Below are positions 1 to 11,139 of a DNA stretch of 64,000 nucleotides, piece by piece. Each line of letters begins with the position of its first letter. Positions within the stretch are counted from its first letter, which is position 1. The stretch is from positions 39,607,980-39,671,979 of the forward strand of contig JARZZO010000004.1 in assembly GCA_030544215.1 (NCBI GenBank), read 5' to 3'. The notes under the pieces were generated by a model. That model was not told where the DNA came from. It searched no databases and worked only from the letters and a program-made list of their open reading frames with translations. A program made the translations under genes and the position numbers. The DNA comes from Zantedeschia hybrid cultivar (lineage: Eukaryota > Streptophyta > Magnoliopsida > Alismatales > Araceae).

Positions 1-2358
1 AATTAGTTGGAGCCATAGGGGGGCAACTTTGGAATAACTTAGTAGCAAATTGGAGTTCAATGAATATACTTTAAAGTAAGCTGATACATTCCTGTTCCTC
101 CTTTGGTTTTTACCTTTGACATAAAAAATTTGCATTTTTTCGTACATAGTTGGTAGCATTAAAATGGGGGCAACTTGACAAAATCTAAGCAGTAGCTCGT
201 ATTTTGATGATTCTCCTTTCAGGTAAGGTAATACTACATTCTTGCTCTACTTTTGATTTCTAACTTTAACATAAGATTTGTAGTTTCATGTAAGTAGGAG
301 GCATCAAATTGGGGGCAACTCAACAGTAACTCGGACTTCGATGAATCTCCTTTCAGGTAATATGATACATTCCTTTTCCACCCTTAGTTTCTAACCTTAG
401 TATAGATAAGATTTGCGGTTTTTAATAAGTAATTGGAGATATCAAATCATGGGCAATTTGACAATATCTCTGCAACAAGTCAAATTTCGATGAATCTCCT
501 TTCAAGTAAGCTAATATATTCTTGCTCCTCCTTTGATTTCTAGTAAGCAAGAGGCATAAAATTAGGGGCAGCTTAAGAAAATCTAAGTAGCGCCTCAGAC
601 TTCGATGAATCTACTTTAAAGTAAGGTGATATATTCCTTCTTCTCCTTTGGTTTCTAACTTTAATATAAAAGATTTGCAAGTTTTAGTAAATAGTTGGTG
701 GCATCAAAACGGGGGTAACTTGACAATATGTAAGCAACAACTCATATTTTGATGATTCTCCTTTTAGGTAAGGTAATACATTCTTGCTCTACTTTTGATT
801 TCTAACTTTAATATATGATTTGTCGTTTCTTGTAAGTAGGAGGCATCAAATTGGGCAGCTCAACAGCAACTCGCACTTCGATGAATCTCCTTTCAGATAA
901 TATGATGCATTCCTACTTCATCCTTAGGTTCTAACTTTAGCATAGATAAGATTTATGATTTTTAATAAGTAGTTGGAGATATAAAATCGTGGGCAGATCG
1001 GCAATATCTCTATAGTTAGTCAAATTTCGATGAATCTCCTTTCAAGTAAGCTAATACATTCTTGCTTCTCCTTTGATTTCTAGTAAGCAGGAGGCATGAA
1101 ATTGGAGGCAGCTTGACAAAATCTAAGTAGCGACTCAAACTTCGATGAATCTCCTTTCAAGTAAGGTAATACATTCGCGTAGGATTTGTAGTTTCTAGTA
1201 AGTAGAAGGCATTGAATTATGAGCAGCTCGACAATATCTCAGTAACAATAGAGACTTGGATGAATCTCCGTTCAAGTAAGATGATACATTCTTGACCTTC
1301 TTTCGTATCTAACTTTAACATATAAAAGATTTACTCCTTTTTATAAGTAGTTGCAATCATTAAGTTGGGCGCAACTCGACAAAATGTCAGTAGCAACTCG
1401 GACTTCGATGAATCTCCTTTGAAGTTCTATGATACATTTCTACTCTTTTGGTTTCTTCAAACTTTAACATATATATGATTTGCAGCTTTTAGAAAGTAGT
1501 TGCTGTCATTGGATTGGGTGCAACTCAACAAAATATTAGTAGCAACTTGAACTTCGATGAATCTCCTTTCAGGTAGGTGATACATTCTTGCTCCTCCTTT
1601 GGTTTAAAACTTTAGCATAAGATTCGTAGCTGCTATAAGTAGGAGGCATCAAATTGGGGGCAGTTTGACAAAATCTAAGCAGCAACTCAAACTTCGAAGA
1701 ATCTCTTTTAAAGTAAGGTGATACATTCCTGCTCTTTCTTTGGTTTATAACCTTTTTCATATAGATAATAAGATTTGCAGTTTTTAATAAGCAATTGGAG
1801 GCATAAAATCAGGATAGCTCGACGATATCTTAGTAGCAACTTAGACTTGGATGAATCTCCTATCAGGTAAGGTTATACATTCATGCTCCTCCTTTGGTTT
1901 CCAACTTGAACATATAATTTGTAGTTCCTAGTGAGTGGAAGGTCTCCAATTGGGACAATTCGACAATATCTCAATAGCAACTGTGATTTTGATGAATATC
2001 TTTTCAGGTAAAGTGATATACTCATGCTCCTTATTCGACTTATAACTTTAATATAATAAGATTTGTAGTTCGTAGTTAGTAGGAGGCATCAAAGTGGAGG
2101 CAAATCAACAATATCTCAACAACAACTCGGACTTCGATGAATCTCCACTCAGGAAAGGTGTTATAACTCCTCCTTTGGTTTCTTTAACTTTACCGAAGAT
2201 TTATAGTTCCTAGTAAGTAGAAAACATCATATTTGGGGCAGCTCTACAATATCTCAATAACAACTCGAACTTCGATGAATCTCCTTTCAGGCAAAGTCTT
2301 AGATTCTTACTTCTCCTTTACTTTCTAACTCGAATAGATAATATTTGTTGTCTTTAAT
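1..2358. repeat. Satellite-like tandem array, higher-order unit 1
   Basis: This is a tandem array of diverged monomers of about 115-150 bp. Each has the landmark block GATGAATCTCCTTTCAGGTA, followed by a T/C-rich block, a TTTGTAGTT block and a GGCATCAAATTGGGG block. Landmarks fall near 59, 206, 340, 489, 604, 751, 880, 1029, 1144 and 1259, so a four-monomer block of about 540 bp (147, 134, 149, 115) is repeated once inside the unit (147, 129, 149, 115). The sequence at position 1 recurs at 2359, giving a higher-order period of 2358 bp. The array probably continues left of the window. Short minus-strand open frames here repeat with the monomer and are not genes. Whether it is centromeric, subtelomeric or interstitial cannot be told. 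Confidence 0.9.
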
Positions 2359-4811
2359 AATTAGTTGGGGCCATAGGGGGCAACTCTAGAATATCTTAAC
2401 AGCAAATTGGAGTTCGATGAATCTATTTTCAAGTAGGGTGATACATTCCTACTTCTCCTTTGGTTTCTAACTTCAACATAATTTTTAGTAAACAGTTGGT
2501 GCCATCAAAACGGGGGCAACTTGACAATATCTAAGTAGCAGCTCATATTTTGATGATTCTCCTTTCAGGGATGATAATACATTCTTGCTCTACTTTTGGT
2601 TTCTAGCTTTAATATAAGATTTGTCGTTTCTTTTAAGTAGGTGGCATCAAATTGGGGCAGGTCAGCAGCAACTCAGACTTCGATGAATCTCCTTTTAGGT
2701 AATATGATGCATTCCTTCTCCACCCTTAGGTTCTATCTTTAACATATATAAGATTTGCGGTTTTTAATAAGTAGTTGGAGATATAAAATTGTGGGCAGAT
2801 CGACAATATCTTTGCAGTAAGTAAAATTTCAATGAATCTCCTTTCAAGTAAGCTAATACATTCTTGTTGCTCCTTCTATTTCTAGTAAGTAGGAGGCATC
2901 AAATTGGGGGCAACTTGACAAATTCTAAGTAGCGACTCAGACTTCGATGAATCTCCTTTCAAGTAAGGTGATACATTTGTGTAAGATTTGTAGTTTCTAG
3001 TAAGTAGAAGGCGTTGAATTAGGAGCAGCTCGACAATTTCTCAGTAACAATAGAGACGTGGATGAATCTCCTTTCAGGTAAGATGATACATTCTTTCTCC
3101 TCATTTCGTATCTAACTTTAACATATATAAGATTTATATCTTTTAGTTAGTAGTTGCAATCATTAAATTGGGCGCAACTCGACAAAATCTCAGTAGCAAC
3201 TCGGACTTCGATGAATCTCCTTTCAAGTAAGATGATACATTTATACTCCTTTGATTTCTTCTAACATTAACAAATATATGATTTGTAGCTTTTAGAATGT
3301 AGTTGTAGTCATCAGATTAGGTGAAACTCAACAAAATATTTGTAGTAACTTGAACTTCGATGAATATCCTTTCAGGTAAGGTTATACATTCTTACTGCTC
3401 CTTTGGTTTCTAACTTTAGCATAAGATTTGTAGCTGCTAGTAAGTGAGAGGTCTCAAATTGGGGGCAGTTTGACAAAATATAAGCAGCAACTCAAATTTT
3501 GAAGAATCTCCTTTCAAGTAAAGTGATACATTCCTACTCTTTCTTTGGTTTATATTGATAATAAGATTTGCAGTTTTTAATAAGTAGTTGGAGGCATAAA
3601 ATCAAGGTAGCTCGATGATATCCCAGTAGCAACTCAGACTTGGATGAATCTCCTATCAGGTAAGGTTATACATTCATGCTCTTCCTTTGGTTTCCAACTT
3701 GAACATATGATTTGTAGTTCCTAGCGATTATAAGGCCTCTAACTGGGACAATTCGACAATATCTTAGTAGCAACTCTGATTTTGGTTAGGGCTGGCAATG
3801 AGCCAAGTCCCTCGCCTGTTGCTCGAGCTCGGCTCGCAAATAGCTCGACTCGGCTTAACTCGGTTGAGTAAACGAGTCGAGCTCAAGCTTGAGTTGGAGC
3901 TCGATTGATTAAACCAGCCGAGCGCGAGCTTAACATACCTCGACTCGGATAGAAAAAAAAATATTTTACATGTCACAAACCCAACAACATTATTGACGCA
4001 TCTCATTAACTGACAGACGCCAATGCCCAACAACATAACCCGCCCATCTCACTTCAGTTGTATAGAAGGGCGGCTACAATAATAAAAAGCATGTCTTAGT
4101 TTTCAGACTTCCAATACAAGACTAAATGTCCCCAGCTTAGCGCCCTCCACTGTACGCAATAGTGCACGTAGAGTGCTTGGTAGGGACGTTTAGACTTGTA
4201 CCGGGTATATTTTTTACTCCTTTCCTCCACGCGCTTATAAATTAAAACGTGAGGCCATGTTTTAGTTGTCCCTATAGCCCGGTTTAAATGACGCACCCGC
4301 AAACAAATTGGCGAGCTGGCTCGGCTCGGCTCGGCTCGAGCTCGGTTTAGTTTCACTCGAGCCCGAGCTCGAGCTAGGTTTGGGTGACTCGGGCTCGAAA
4401 TATTTTTGTCGAGTCAAGCTCGAGCTGACCAAAGCTTGGGCTCAACTCGGCTTGATGCCACCCTTAATTTTGATGAATACCCTTTCAGGTAAAGTGATAT
4501 ATTCTTGCTCCTTGTTCGGCTTCTAACCTTAATATAATAAGATTCGTAGTTCCTAGTTAGTAGGAGAATCAAAGTGGAGGCAAATCGACAATATCTCAGT
4601 AGCAACTCGGATTTTGATGAATCTCCACTCAGGAAAGGTGATATAGCTTCTTCTTTGGTTTCTTTAACTTTACCATAAGATTTGTAGTTCCTAGTAAGTA
4701 GAAGACATTATATTTGGGGCAGCTCAACAATATCTCAATAACAACTCGAACTTCGATGAATCTCCTTTCAGACAAGGTCTTAGATTCCTACTTCTCCTTT
4801 ACTTTCTAACT
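2359..4811. repeat. Satellite-like tandem array, higher-order unit 2 (split by hAT element)
   Basis: The second higher-order unit aligns with unit 1 from its first base and ends near 4811, about 35 bp short of a full unit. It lacks one of the two four-monomer blocks of unit 1 (landmarks 2415, 2552, 2682, 2831, 2946, 3061). A 680-bp transposon lies inside it at 3787-4466. The matching site in unit 1 (about 1985-1995) is the empty site. The array stops abruptly where the composite repeat starts, after the block ending TTTACTTTCTAACTC, which is also present in unit 1 at about 2325. Confidence 0.88.
3787..4466. mobile_element. Non-autonomous hAT-type element, 680 bp
   Basis: The element starts TAGGGCTGGCAATGAGCC and its other end, read inverted, is TAAGGGTGGCATCAAGCC, which are imperfect terminal inverted repeats of the hAT type. 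It is flanked by 8-bp direct repeats: ATTTTGGT at 3779-3786 and ATTTTGAT at 4467-4474. The undisturbed satellite copy reads ATTTTGAT once, so the left copy has one later change. The subterminal 100 bp at each end are dense in GCTCGAGCTCGG-like inverted motifs and could fold back. No transposase reading frame is present. It is the same family as the element at 40985-41889. Confidence 0.88.
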
Positions 4812-5342
4812 CAAAGACCCTTAAATGTTTCAATAGGGTCCTTTGGTCAAAACTCATGTAATTTATGGAACAAGAACATTTGATGATTTTATTGTGTTCG
4901 GGCTTTACAAAGTACACTTCTACTTGATCAATAGGGCATAATGACCACTTGTAAGGTCATATATAACCCACATAATCATAAGCCATTAAGAAACAATGGT
5001 CATTCAAACAATGTAAATGAACCACATGGTCACTCAAACGATATGAGCGAACCATAAACCTGCACAAGAACTCTCCAAAGCCTTCAAATTTTGAGTGGGA
5101 GTCGCAGCAAAGTTTCTTCATAGCCCTCTTTTTGGCCTCCTCTGTATGCCTTCATGTCTTGTAGCAGCCCCCCCTTGAGGGGTATTTATAAGGTGAAGGG
5201 GGCCCTCACTAGTGGGAGTTAAGGGCACCGATGGCACCCCCCAACGGTGGGGTTGACCCAATGAGAGAGGGGCTGTGTGAGAGAGAGAGAGTAAGAGAGG
5301 AGGAGGCACCGGTGGCGAGTGCCATCCCTGGGCACACCCCTC
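4812..5342. repeat. Composite repeat copy 1, left part (split by gypsy element)
   Basis: This noncoding segment aligns with 28900-29500: it shares AAATGTTTCAATAGG, the TTTATGGAACAAGAACATTT block, the AGTCGCAGCAAAGTTTCTTC block, a C-run followed by TTGAGGGGTATTTA, and a (GA)n run. The segment resumes at 14785 after the inserted retrotransposon; joined, CCCCTC and CCTTGTCTTC restore the order seen near 29505-29520. The identity of the repeat is not known. It could be the 3' side of the LINE whose coding remnant lies at 16686-17289, or an unrelated element carrying that LINE. Confidence 0.75.
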
Positions 5343-6390
5343 TGTAACGACCCGCCACCCTATAATCGGGGATCCGATTACTAAATGGGTACCGAATCAT
5401 TAATTTGGAACAAAACCAGGATCTAAGTAAGTCTGGGAAATAAATAATAAACTAAGCTAAGCATTCACATCGCATTGGATTGAAAGGAAAATGCAGGAAT
5501 TAAAAGTTATTACAATGCGACTCGATACAGCAAATAATTACATACTCCAACAGAAAAGGAATAATTATACATACATGCCAGAAATGAAATAACAACTACA
5601 TCGGGGCATACCCCGGAACAACAGCTGACGGCGCTCAACACACAGCCGCACTCCCCTCGCTAGGTCTGCCGGAAGTCCTCACCTGAAAACCGCAGGGGTG
5701 AGTCTCAAAGAAAAGACTCAGTAGGGATCCTTCGATCCCCACTGCCCACGCACACACCCACAAGTGTAAAATACAGTTGAAGATAAAGTAACAAGCACAG
5801 TGGTAATTACTATTTCTATATCTCATTGTGAATCACATGCAGTCGAACTGTATTAAACATGCATATTTCTAAACCAGTCTACTAGGGAACCCACAACCGA
5901 CGTCTCGATAGCACACGCCAACCACACAAACGAGGGTGGGGAAAAACACCGACCCGCTGAGACCAAACAGTAACCCCTCGGATAGCACTCTAGCTACTCC
6001 GACCCAACTGGCTCAGGTGGTTACTCCTTCCCTCAGCATGTGTGACACTCCGAAAGTACCACACCCACACCGGTACTAGCTGACCCCGGGGTTCACCAGG
6101 TGACCCTCTCTCACTAGGTGTCACCCCGCCCACGCCCCCACCGGCGCTGTGCTCCACCCACACCAGTACAGGGTGATAAAGCGCTACAACTGTCACTCCA
6201 GGTCCACAGTAACACAAAACCCGGCACAGTGCGATCCGGTCACGTGAAAAGTCCACGGTCGCACGACACACAACGCAGTGCCATCCGGTCATGAAGAATC
6301 CATCATCATCGAGAACACTAAAAGCATGCATTAACCAACTATCTAGCTGTGTGAACACGTTTTACTGGCATGAATTAGTGTAGTCCTGTC

Positions 6391-6755
6391 TTGAATCGCG
6401 TCGCCCAACGCCGACGCCATTCAAGCACCCTATACTGGTTCATGAAACACCGGCCTCAGAATCTGACCTAAAAGGCGTCGACACCAGAGGTCGCCTTTTT
6501 AAAAGGCGTCAACATCCTCAGACGCCAATAACACAGAAGTCCAGGATTCGCGAAAAACGTTAATCGGGGGAATTCTGCCTTAAAAGGCGTCATGGTGACC
6601 TGACGCTATTAGAAATCGCGTCGCTAACACATGACGTCTTTTTGTCCCAAAATCTCCGAACTGACAGAACCTGAGCGTAATGATTCCTGCCTAAAAGGCG
6701 TCATGATGGCCCGACGCCCTTCAAAAAGGCGTCGTCCATGCACGACGTCTTTTAA
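6391..6755. repeat. Cluster of seven GCGTC-N10-GACGC dyads (3' LTR, cluster A)
   Basis: Seven imperfect palindromes each have arms of about 10 bp around a 10-bp spacer. Left arms start at 6393 (GAATCGCGTC), 6470, 6501 (AAAAGGCGTC), 6582, 6613, 6693 and 6724. The right arms GACGCCATTC, GTCGCCTTTT, GACGCCAATA, GACGCTATTA, GACGTCTTTT, GACGCCCTTC and GACGTCTTTT follow after exactly 10 bases. Spacer sequences differ between copies. Motifs 2/3, 4/5 and 6/7 lie almost back to back. The function is unknown. Confidence 0.85.
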
Positions 6756-7316
6756 CGCCAGGAGCCAGGCCTGTCTCGAGCTCGAGGGCTCCCCTTTTCA
6801 CCCAAAAAAACCCCAAAATCATCCAAAACGGAGGAGAAAGAGAGGCAAACCAAATCATCATAAACCCACATTCATAGAGATCCCCCATTCCATCAAGAAG
6901 AGCTCCTAAACATACTTATTCTATCCCAAAATCATAGATTTAAAACATACTTTAAGAGGGAGAACATGGTTTTAGCATAGAATACTATGGGAATCGTCAC
7001 CCTACCGGTTACTTGAACTCTTCCAAGCTCCAAGCCGTCCACCCGTCTCGCCCCACGCCGCCGCCGGTACCGCCGTGGTCGTCCTTACTCCACCGGGACG
7101 TCGGCCGCCGTCCGGAGAGTAAACACCGCGGAGGAAGTGGAGGTGGTAGTGGTTGGAGCTAGGTGGGTGATGGAGTGGAGGGAAAGACGAAGTGGTGGGA
7201 GGAAAAGAGGGAGGAGAAGGGGTCGTCGCCGGAGTCGCCGGAAGGGAGGAGAGAAAGAGAGAAGGAAGAAAATGAGGGAAAGAAGGAGGGCTCGCGGGGC
7301 TAACCAGAGACTGGCT

Positions 7317-7601
7317 AAAATGCGTCGATATGGACGGACGCCTAACAAATGACGTGACGGCCACTCTGACAGGGGTCTGAAACGCATCGTCCAATCAAGA
7401 CGCCGTTCAGGAGACATGTCAGGGTCGTACTCTGACAACCCAGAGTCGCAGTCTGAAAGGCGTCGTCCCACGCGGACGCCGTTCGGATGACACGACAGGG
7501 CCGTACTCTCGCGCCCACGTGGCACCCACGTGACAGAACTTAAAACGCGTCTGCAACGGTGGACGCTGTTCAAAATTCGTCTCGAGGTCTTGACGCGAAA
7601 C
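7317..7601. repeat. Cluster of five GCGTC-N10-GACGC dyads (3' LTR, cluster B)
   Basis: Left arms start at 7317 (AAAATGCGTC), 7379 (GAAACGCATC), 7455 (GAAAGGCGTC), 7542 (AAAACGCGTC) and 7572 (AAAATTCGTC). Each is followed by a 10-base spacer and a right arm (GACGCCTAAC, GACGCCGTTC, GACGCCGTTC, GACGCTGTTC, GACGCGAAAC). On the coding strand this cluster is near the start of the LTR, the U3 region where promoter sequence is expected. The last two dyads are directly adjacent. The CACGTG pair lies between the third and fourth dyads. Confidence 0.85.
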
Positions 7602-7684
7602 AACACAGAGTCTCAGCCCCGCTAGAGCCTGAACTACAGGGTCTGACCCTGAAAATTGGATCCGAAAATCTCAATCCTTACATT

Positions 7685-7695
7685 CTCCCCCCCTT
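7685..7695 (-). other. Polypurine tract
   Basis: Directly inside the 3' LTR the minus strand reads AAGGGGGGGAG followed by AA and then the LTR start TGTAAGG. This is where plus-strand DNA synthesis is primed in LTR retrotransposons, and the position is exactly as expected. Confidence 0.85.
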
Positions 7696-7771
7696 AAAAG
7701 AATTTCGCCCCCGAAATTGCCTGTTTGAATTAACAACGGTCAAAAGTAGAGATACAAGTTCACAAGGAGAC

Positions 7772-8259
7772 TTACGAAAAAAGGTAAGGAAACTGCTCCC
7801 GCATCTCATCCTCCCGCTCCCAGGTTGCCTCACCCCCGGAGCAGTACTGCCAAATCACCTTGACCAAAGGTACAACCTTGTTCCGAAGGACCTGTTCTCT
7901 GCGATCCTCAATACGAACTGGAAACTCTGGAAATGACAAGTCCTCAGCGACCTCCAACTCTGAAAAATCTAAAAGATGGGACGGATCCTGAACATACTTT
8001 CTCAGCAAGGAAACATGGAACACATCGTGCACCCCTGCAAGACTGGGCGGCAAGGCCAGCTGATATGCGGTTTCCCCAATTCGAGCAAGAATGGGAAAAG
8101 GTCCAATATATCAGGACTCAGCTTGCCTCGCTTCCCGAATCTCATCACACCCTTGGAGGGTGAGACTCGGAGAAACACGTAGTCCCCAACCTCAAACTCA
8201 AGCGGTCTCCGTCGGACGTCAGTATAACTCTTCTGCCTACTTTGAGCTGCGGTCAATCT
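7772..8259 (-). pseudogene. Integrase C-terminus and chromodomain-like tail
   Basis: This is the end of the pol polyprotein. The first part has the integrase C-terminal pattern (GDYVFLRVSPSKGVMRFGKRGKLSP), after which the frame is lost near 8100 and the sequence continues in another frame from about 8053 with the motif VHDVFHVSLLRKYV. The end, ATWEREDEMREQFPYLF, is the typical close of the chromodomain region in Tekay/Del chromoviruses, a module thought to steer integration to modified chromatin. A small insertion or deletion between the two parts destroys the protein. Confidence 0.85.
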
Positions 8260-9396
8260 CTACCGGACTATCCTGGCGATCTCAGCACACTGCTGTACTA
8301 ACTTTGGTCCCGTTATCTGTCTTTCACCAATCTCGGACCAACACACAGGAGATCGACACGGTCGCCCGTACAAAGCCTCGTAAGGCGCCATGCCGATACT
8401 GGAATGATAACTGTTGTTGTAGGCAAACTCCACCGTAGACAAATGTTGCTCCCAAGAACCTCCCCAGTCTAAGCAACACGCTCTGAGTATATCCTCCAAA
8501 GTCTGAATGGTCCTCTCCGACTGCCCATCAGTCTCGAGATGGTAGGCCGAACTGAAAGCCAACTGAGTGCCCAAGGCCTTCTGAAAACTCTTCCAGAACC
8601 TGGAAGTAAACCTCGGATCCCGATCTGATACGATGGACAAAGGTACCCCGTGCAGAGAGATGATCCGATCTACAAACAACTTAGCCAACTTACCGACTGA
8701 CCAGTCCTTCCTAATAGCTAGGAAGTGTGCCGACTTGGTCAGCCGATCAATAATGACCCAGATAGCGTCTCTCCTGCTAGGGGATGTAGGTAATCCCAAC
8801 ACAAAGTCCATAGTTACGTGTTCCCATTTCCATTCCGGAATCGGCAAGGGCTACAACAACCCTCCAGGTCTCTGATGCTCGGCTTTAACCTGCTGACAAG
8901 TCATGCACCTAGCCACATACTCAACTACATCTTTCTTCATACCAGGCCACCAGAAGTGCCTCCTCAAACAATGATACATCTTGGTTGTCCCGGGATGCAT
9001 TGCATATCTAGAACGGTGCGCCTCATCAAGTACACTCCTGCGTACGTCCTCCTTGGTCGGAACATAAAGTCTACCTCTGAACCTGACCGTACCGTCATCC
9101 TACAACTCCACCTCTGACCTCTGGAGAATCTGTAGTAACTCAACATCTGCCCTCTGAGCCTCAATCACAGCATGATACACTGCTGGTCTCACGGTCAAGC
9201 TGGCCAACACGGTCCTATCATCTTCACGTGGAACCCGAAAGGAAGATTCCACAACCTGCTCAAATAATTTCCATTCTTGAATCATAAGGTATGACATGAT
9301 CGTTTTCCGACTCAAGGCGTCTGCCACTACATTCGCCTTGCCCGGATGATAAGAAAGGTCAAGGTCATAATCCTTAATGAACTCCATCCACCTACG
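8260..9396 (-). pseudogene. Integrase (zinc finger and catalytic core)
   Basis: Reading minus from 9396, the tail of RNase H (YHPGKANVVADALSRK) is followed by an HHCC zinc-binding region (HRSRYAMHPGTTK ... CMTCQQVKAEH) and a DDE core: VTMDFVLGLP, then SIVSDRDPRFTS, then DGQSERTIQTLE. All three catalytic acidic residues are visible. In-frame TAG stops at 9100-9102, 8851-8853 and 8260-8262 interrupt it. Each sits where related elements have glutamine (for example before PLPIPEW), so each fits a CAG-to-TAG change. The frame is otherwise continuous with RT and the tail. Confidence 0.93.
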
Positions 9397-10752
9397 CTAT
9401 CTCAAATTCAGGTCTCTCTGTGTGAACACATACTTCAGGCTCTTGTGATCAGTAAAAACTTGAAATTTCTCTCCGTACAAGTAATGTCTCCAAATCTTAA
9501 GTGCAAATACTACAGCTGCCAGTTCCAAATCATGGGTAGGATAGTTCTCCTCATGCTTCTTCAGCTGCCGAGAAGCATAAGCCACTACCCTGCCATGCTG
9601 CATTAGAACTGCGCCCAAACCTCGACGGGACGCGTCCGAGTAAACCACAAACCCACCTGGCCCAGATGGAAGCACCAACACTGGGGCCGAAGTGAGGCGA
9701 GTCTTTAACTCAGAGAAACTCAGCTCACATTCCTCAGTCCACACAAAACGAACTCCCTTTCGAGTCAACCTCGACAAGGGGGCCGCTATCAAAGAAAACC
9801 CCTGAACAAACCGTCTATAATAACCGGCAAGCCCCAAGAAGCTCCTGATCTCAGTCACTGAAGTTGGCATGCTCCAATCCATCACTGTCTCGATCTTGGT
9901 TGGATCCACTGCGATGCTCTCGCCAGAAATGACATATCCGAGGAAGTGTACCTTGTCTAGCCAAAATTCACACTTGCTAAACTTAGCGTAAAGTTGGTGC
10001 TCTCTCAAGACCTGCAACACCACCCGAAGATGAGTGGCGTGCTCTTCCTCAGAAGAAGAATATATTAAAATATCATCTACAAATACTACCACAAACTGAT
10101 CCAGATAGGCCCTGAAGACTCGGTTCATCAGATCCATAAAGGCCGCCGGAGCATTGGTCAAACCGAAAGGCATAACCAAAAACTCATAATGTCCATACCG
10201 AGTCCTAAAAGCCGTTTTACTGACATCAACATCCCGGATCCTCATCTGATAATATCAAGATCTCAGGTCAATCTTAGAAAACACCTTCGCAGACTGCAGC
10301 TGATCCATCAAATCATCGATCCTTGGAAGTGGGTACTTATTCTTTATCGTCACCTGGTTCAGCTGCCTATAATCAATGCACAATCTCAGAGAACCATCCT
10401 TCCTGACAAATAGGACTGGAGCACCCCACGGAGAAGTACTAGGACGAATGAAACCCTTATCCAGCAACTCTTGCAACTGTGCCTTCAACTCAGCGAGTTC
10501 GGCTGGCGCCATCTGATACGGGGCCTTAGACAAGGGTGCCGTACCCGGTGCAAGCTCATTGGTAAACTCGACCTCTCGCTGAGGAGGAAGGCCATGCAAC
10601 TCCTCAGGAAACACATCTGCAAAGTCACACACTACAGGCACCTCCCAAGGACTGGGACAGTTACGGACATCGGAAACAACAACAGAGGCAAGGAAGGCCT
10701 CACAACCACCAGCAAGCAACCTCCGAGCCTTAAAGGCAGAAATGAGAATACC
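9397..10752 (-). pseudogene. Reverse transcriptase and RNase H
   Basis: The frame encodes a Ty3-type RT. Motifs in order: PYQMAPAELAELKAQLQELL, GFIRPSTSPWGAPVLFVRKD, CIDYRQLNQVTIKNKYPLP, VMPFGLTNAPAAFMDLMN, and the catalytic FVDDILIYS near 10060-10085. RNase H follows with YSDAS, LELAAV and FTDHKSL, keeping the acidic residues. An in-frame TGA at 10255-10257 replaces the glycine of the usual DLRSGY motif, and a TAG at 9397-9399 replaces a glutamine before RRWMEF. The catalytic residues themselves are intact, so loss of function comes from the stops. Confidence 0.95.
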
Positions 10753-11139
10753 TCAAGAAGAGAGCCTAATACCTTGGAAATAGAAGGTCGGGATGTCCGG
10801 AATAGAGAAACGCACCCTCTTCCTGTGGCAGTCCACCTCAGCATAAAAAGCTTCCAACCAATCCATGCCCAGGATGATATCAAAGTCACGAATGGCAAGC
10901 ACAACCAGCTGGGCAGGTAATTCATGGTCCTCAATGGTCAAGGGAACATCCCTCAAACAATTATAAGATAACATGAAATCCCCCGAAGGAACCTCTACCA
11001 TCAATCCATCAGATAGCTCATCAACGAGTGCAGAAAGAATATCTATGAACTGCTTAGAAATGAAAGAATGCGAAGCACCCGAATCGATCAACACATGTGC
11101 AGAGTTCCCAAGGACAGAAAGTGTACCTTCCACCAAGTT
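10753..11139 (-). pseudogene. Aspartic protease
   Basis: A retropepsin-type protease with the active-site motif VLIDSGASHSFIS (DSGA codons at 11074-11085) and the downstream block FDIILGMDWL typical of plant Ty3/gypsy proteases. It would cut the Gag-Pol polyprotein. The frame ends at an in-frame TGA (10753-10755) just before RT, which is otherwise in the same frame. The change is compatible with CGA-to-TGA but the original codon is not certain. Confidence 0.9.

Larger units (their letters stand above)
5343..7682 (-). repeat. 3' LTR of the Tekay-like element (2340 bp)
   Basis: This is a direct repeat of 12431-14784. On the plus strand it begins TGTAACGACCCGCC and ends CTCAATCCTTACA; on the coding strand it begins TGTAAGGATTGAG. 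It holds two clusters of GCGTC-N10-GACGC dyads (6391-6755 and 7317-7601), two CACGTG boxes at 7516-7521 and 7527-7532, and a C/T-rich stretch (coding strand) at about 7140-7310. Compared with the other LTR it lacks about 12 bp near 7513, where the 5' LTR reads GCAGCCCAAAGCCAGCCC. Open frames inside it are present in both LTRs but have no recognisable product and follow the low-complexity sequence. Confidence 0.95.

Noticed and set aside
1569..1760. Minus-strand open frames in the satellite
   Set aside because: They follow the tandem monomer and appear at the same phase in the repeat; no domain or start context.
6391..6755. Dyads considered as rho-independent terminators or a CRISPR-like array
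   Set aside because: This is plant nuclear DNA. The units are not direct repeats with unique spacers of 25-40 bp, and arms lie inside LTRs.
7002..7606. Overlapping open frames on both strands in the LTR around 7000-7600
   Set aside because: Low-complexity GAR/CTC-rich sequence that opens several frames at once; same in the other LTR; no recognisable protein.
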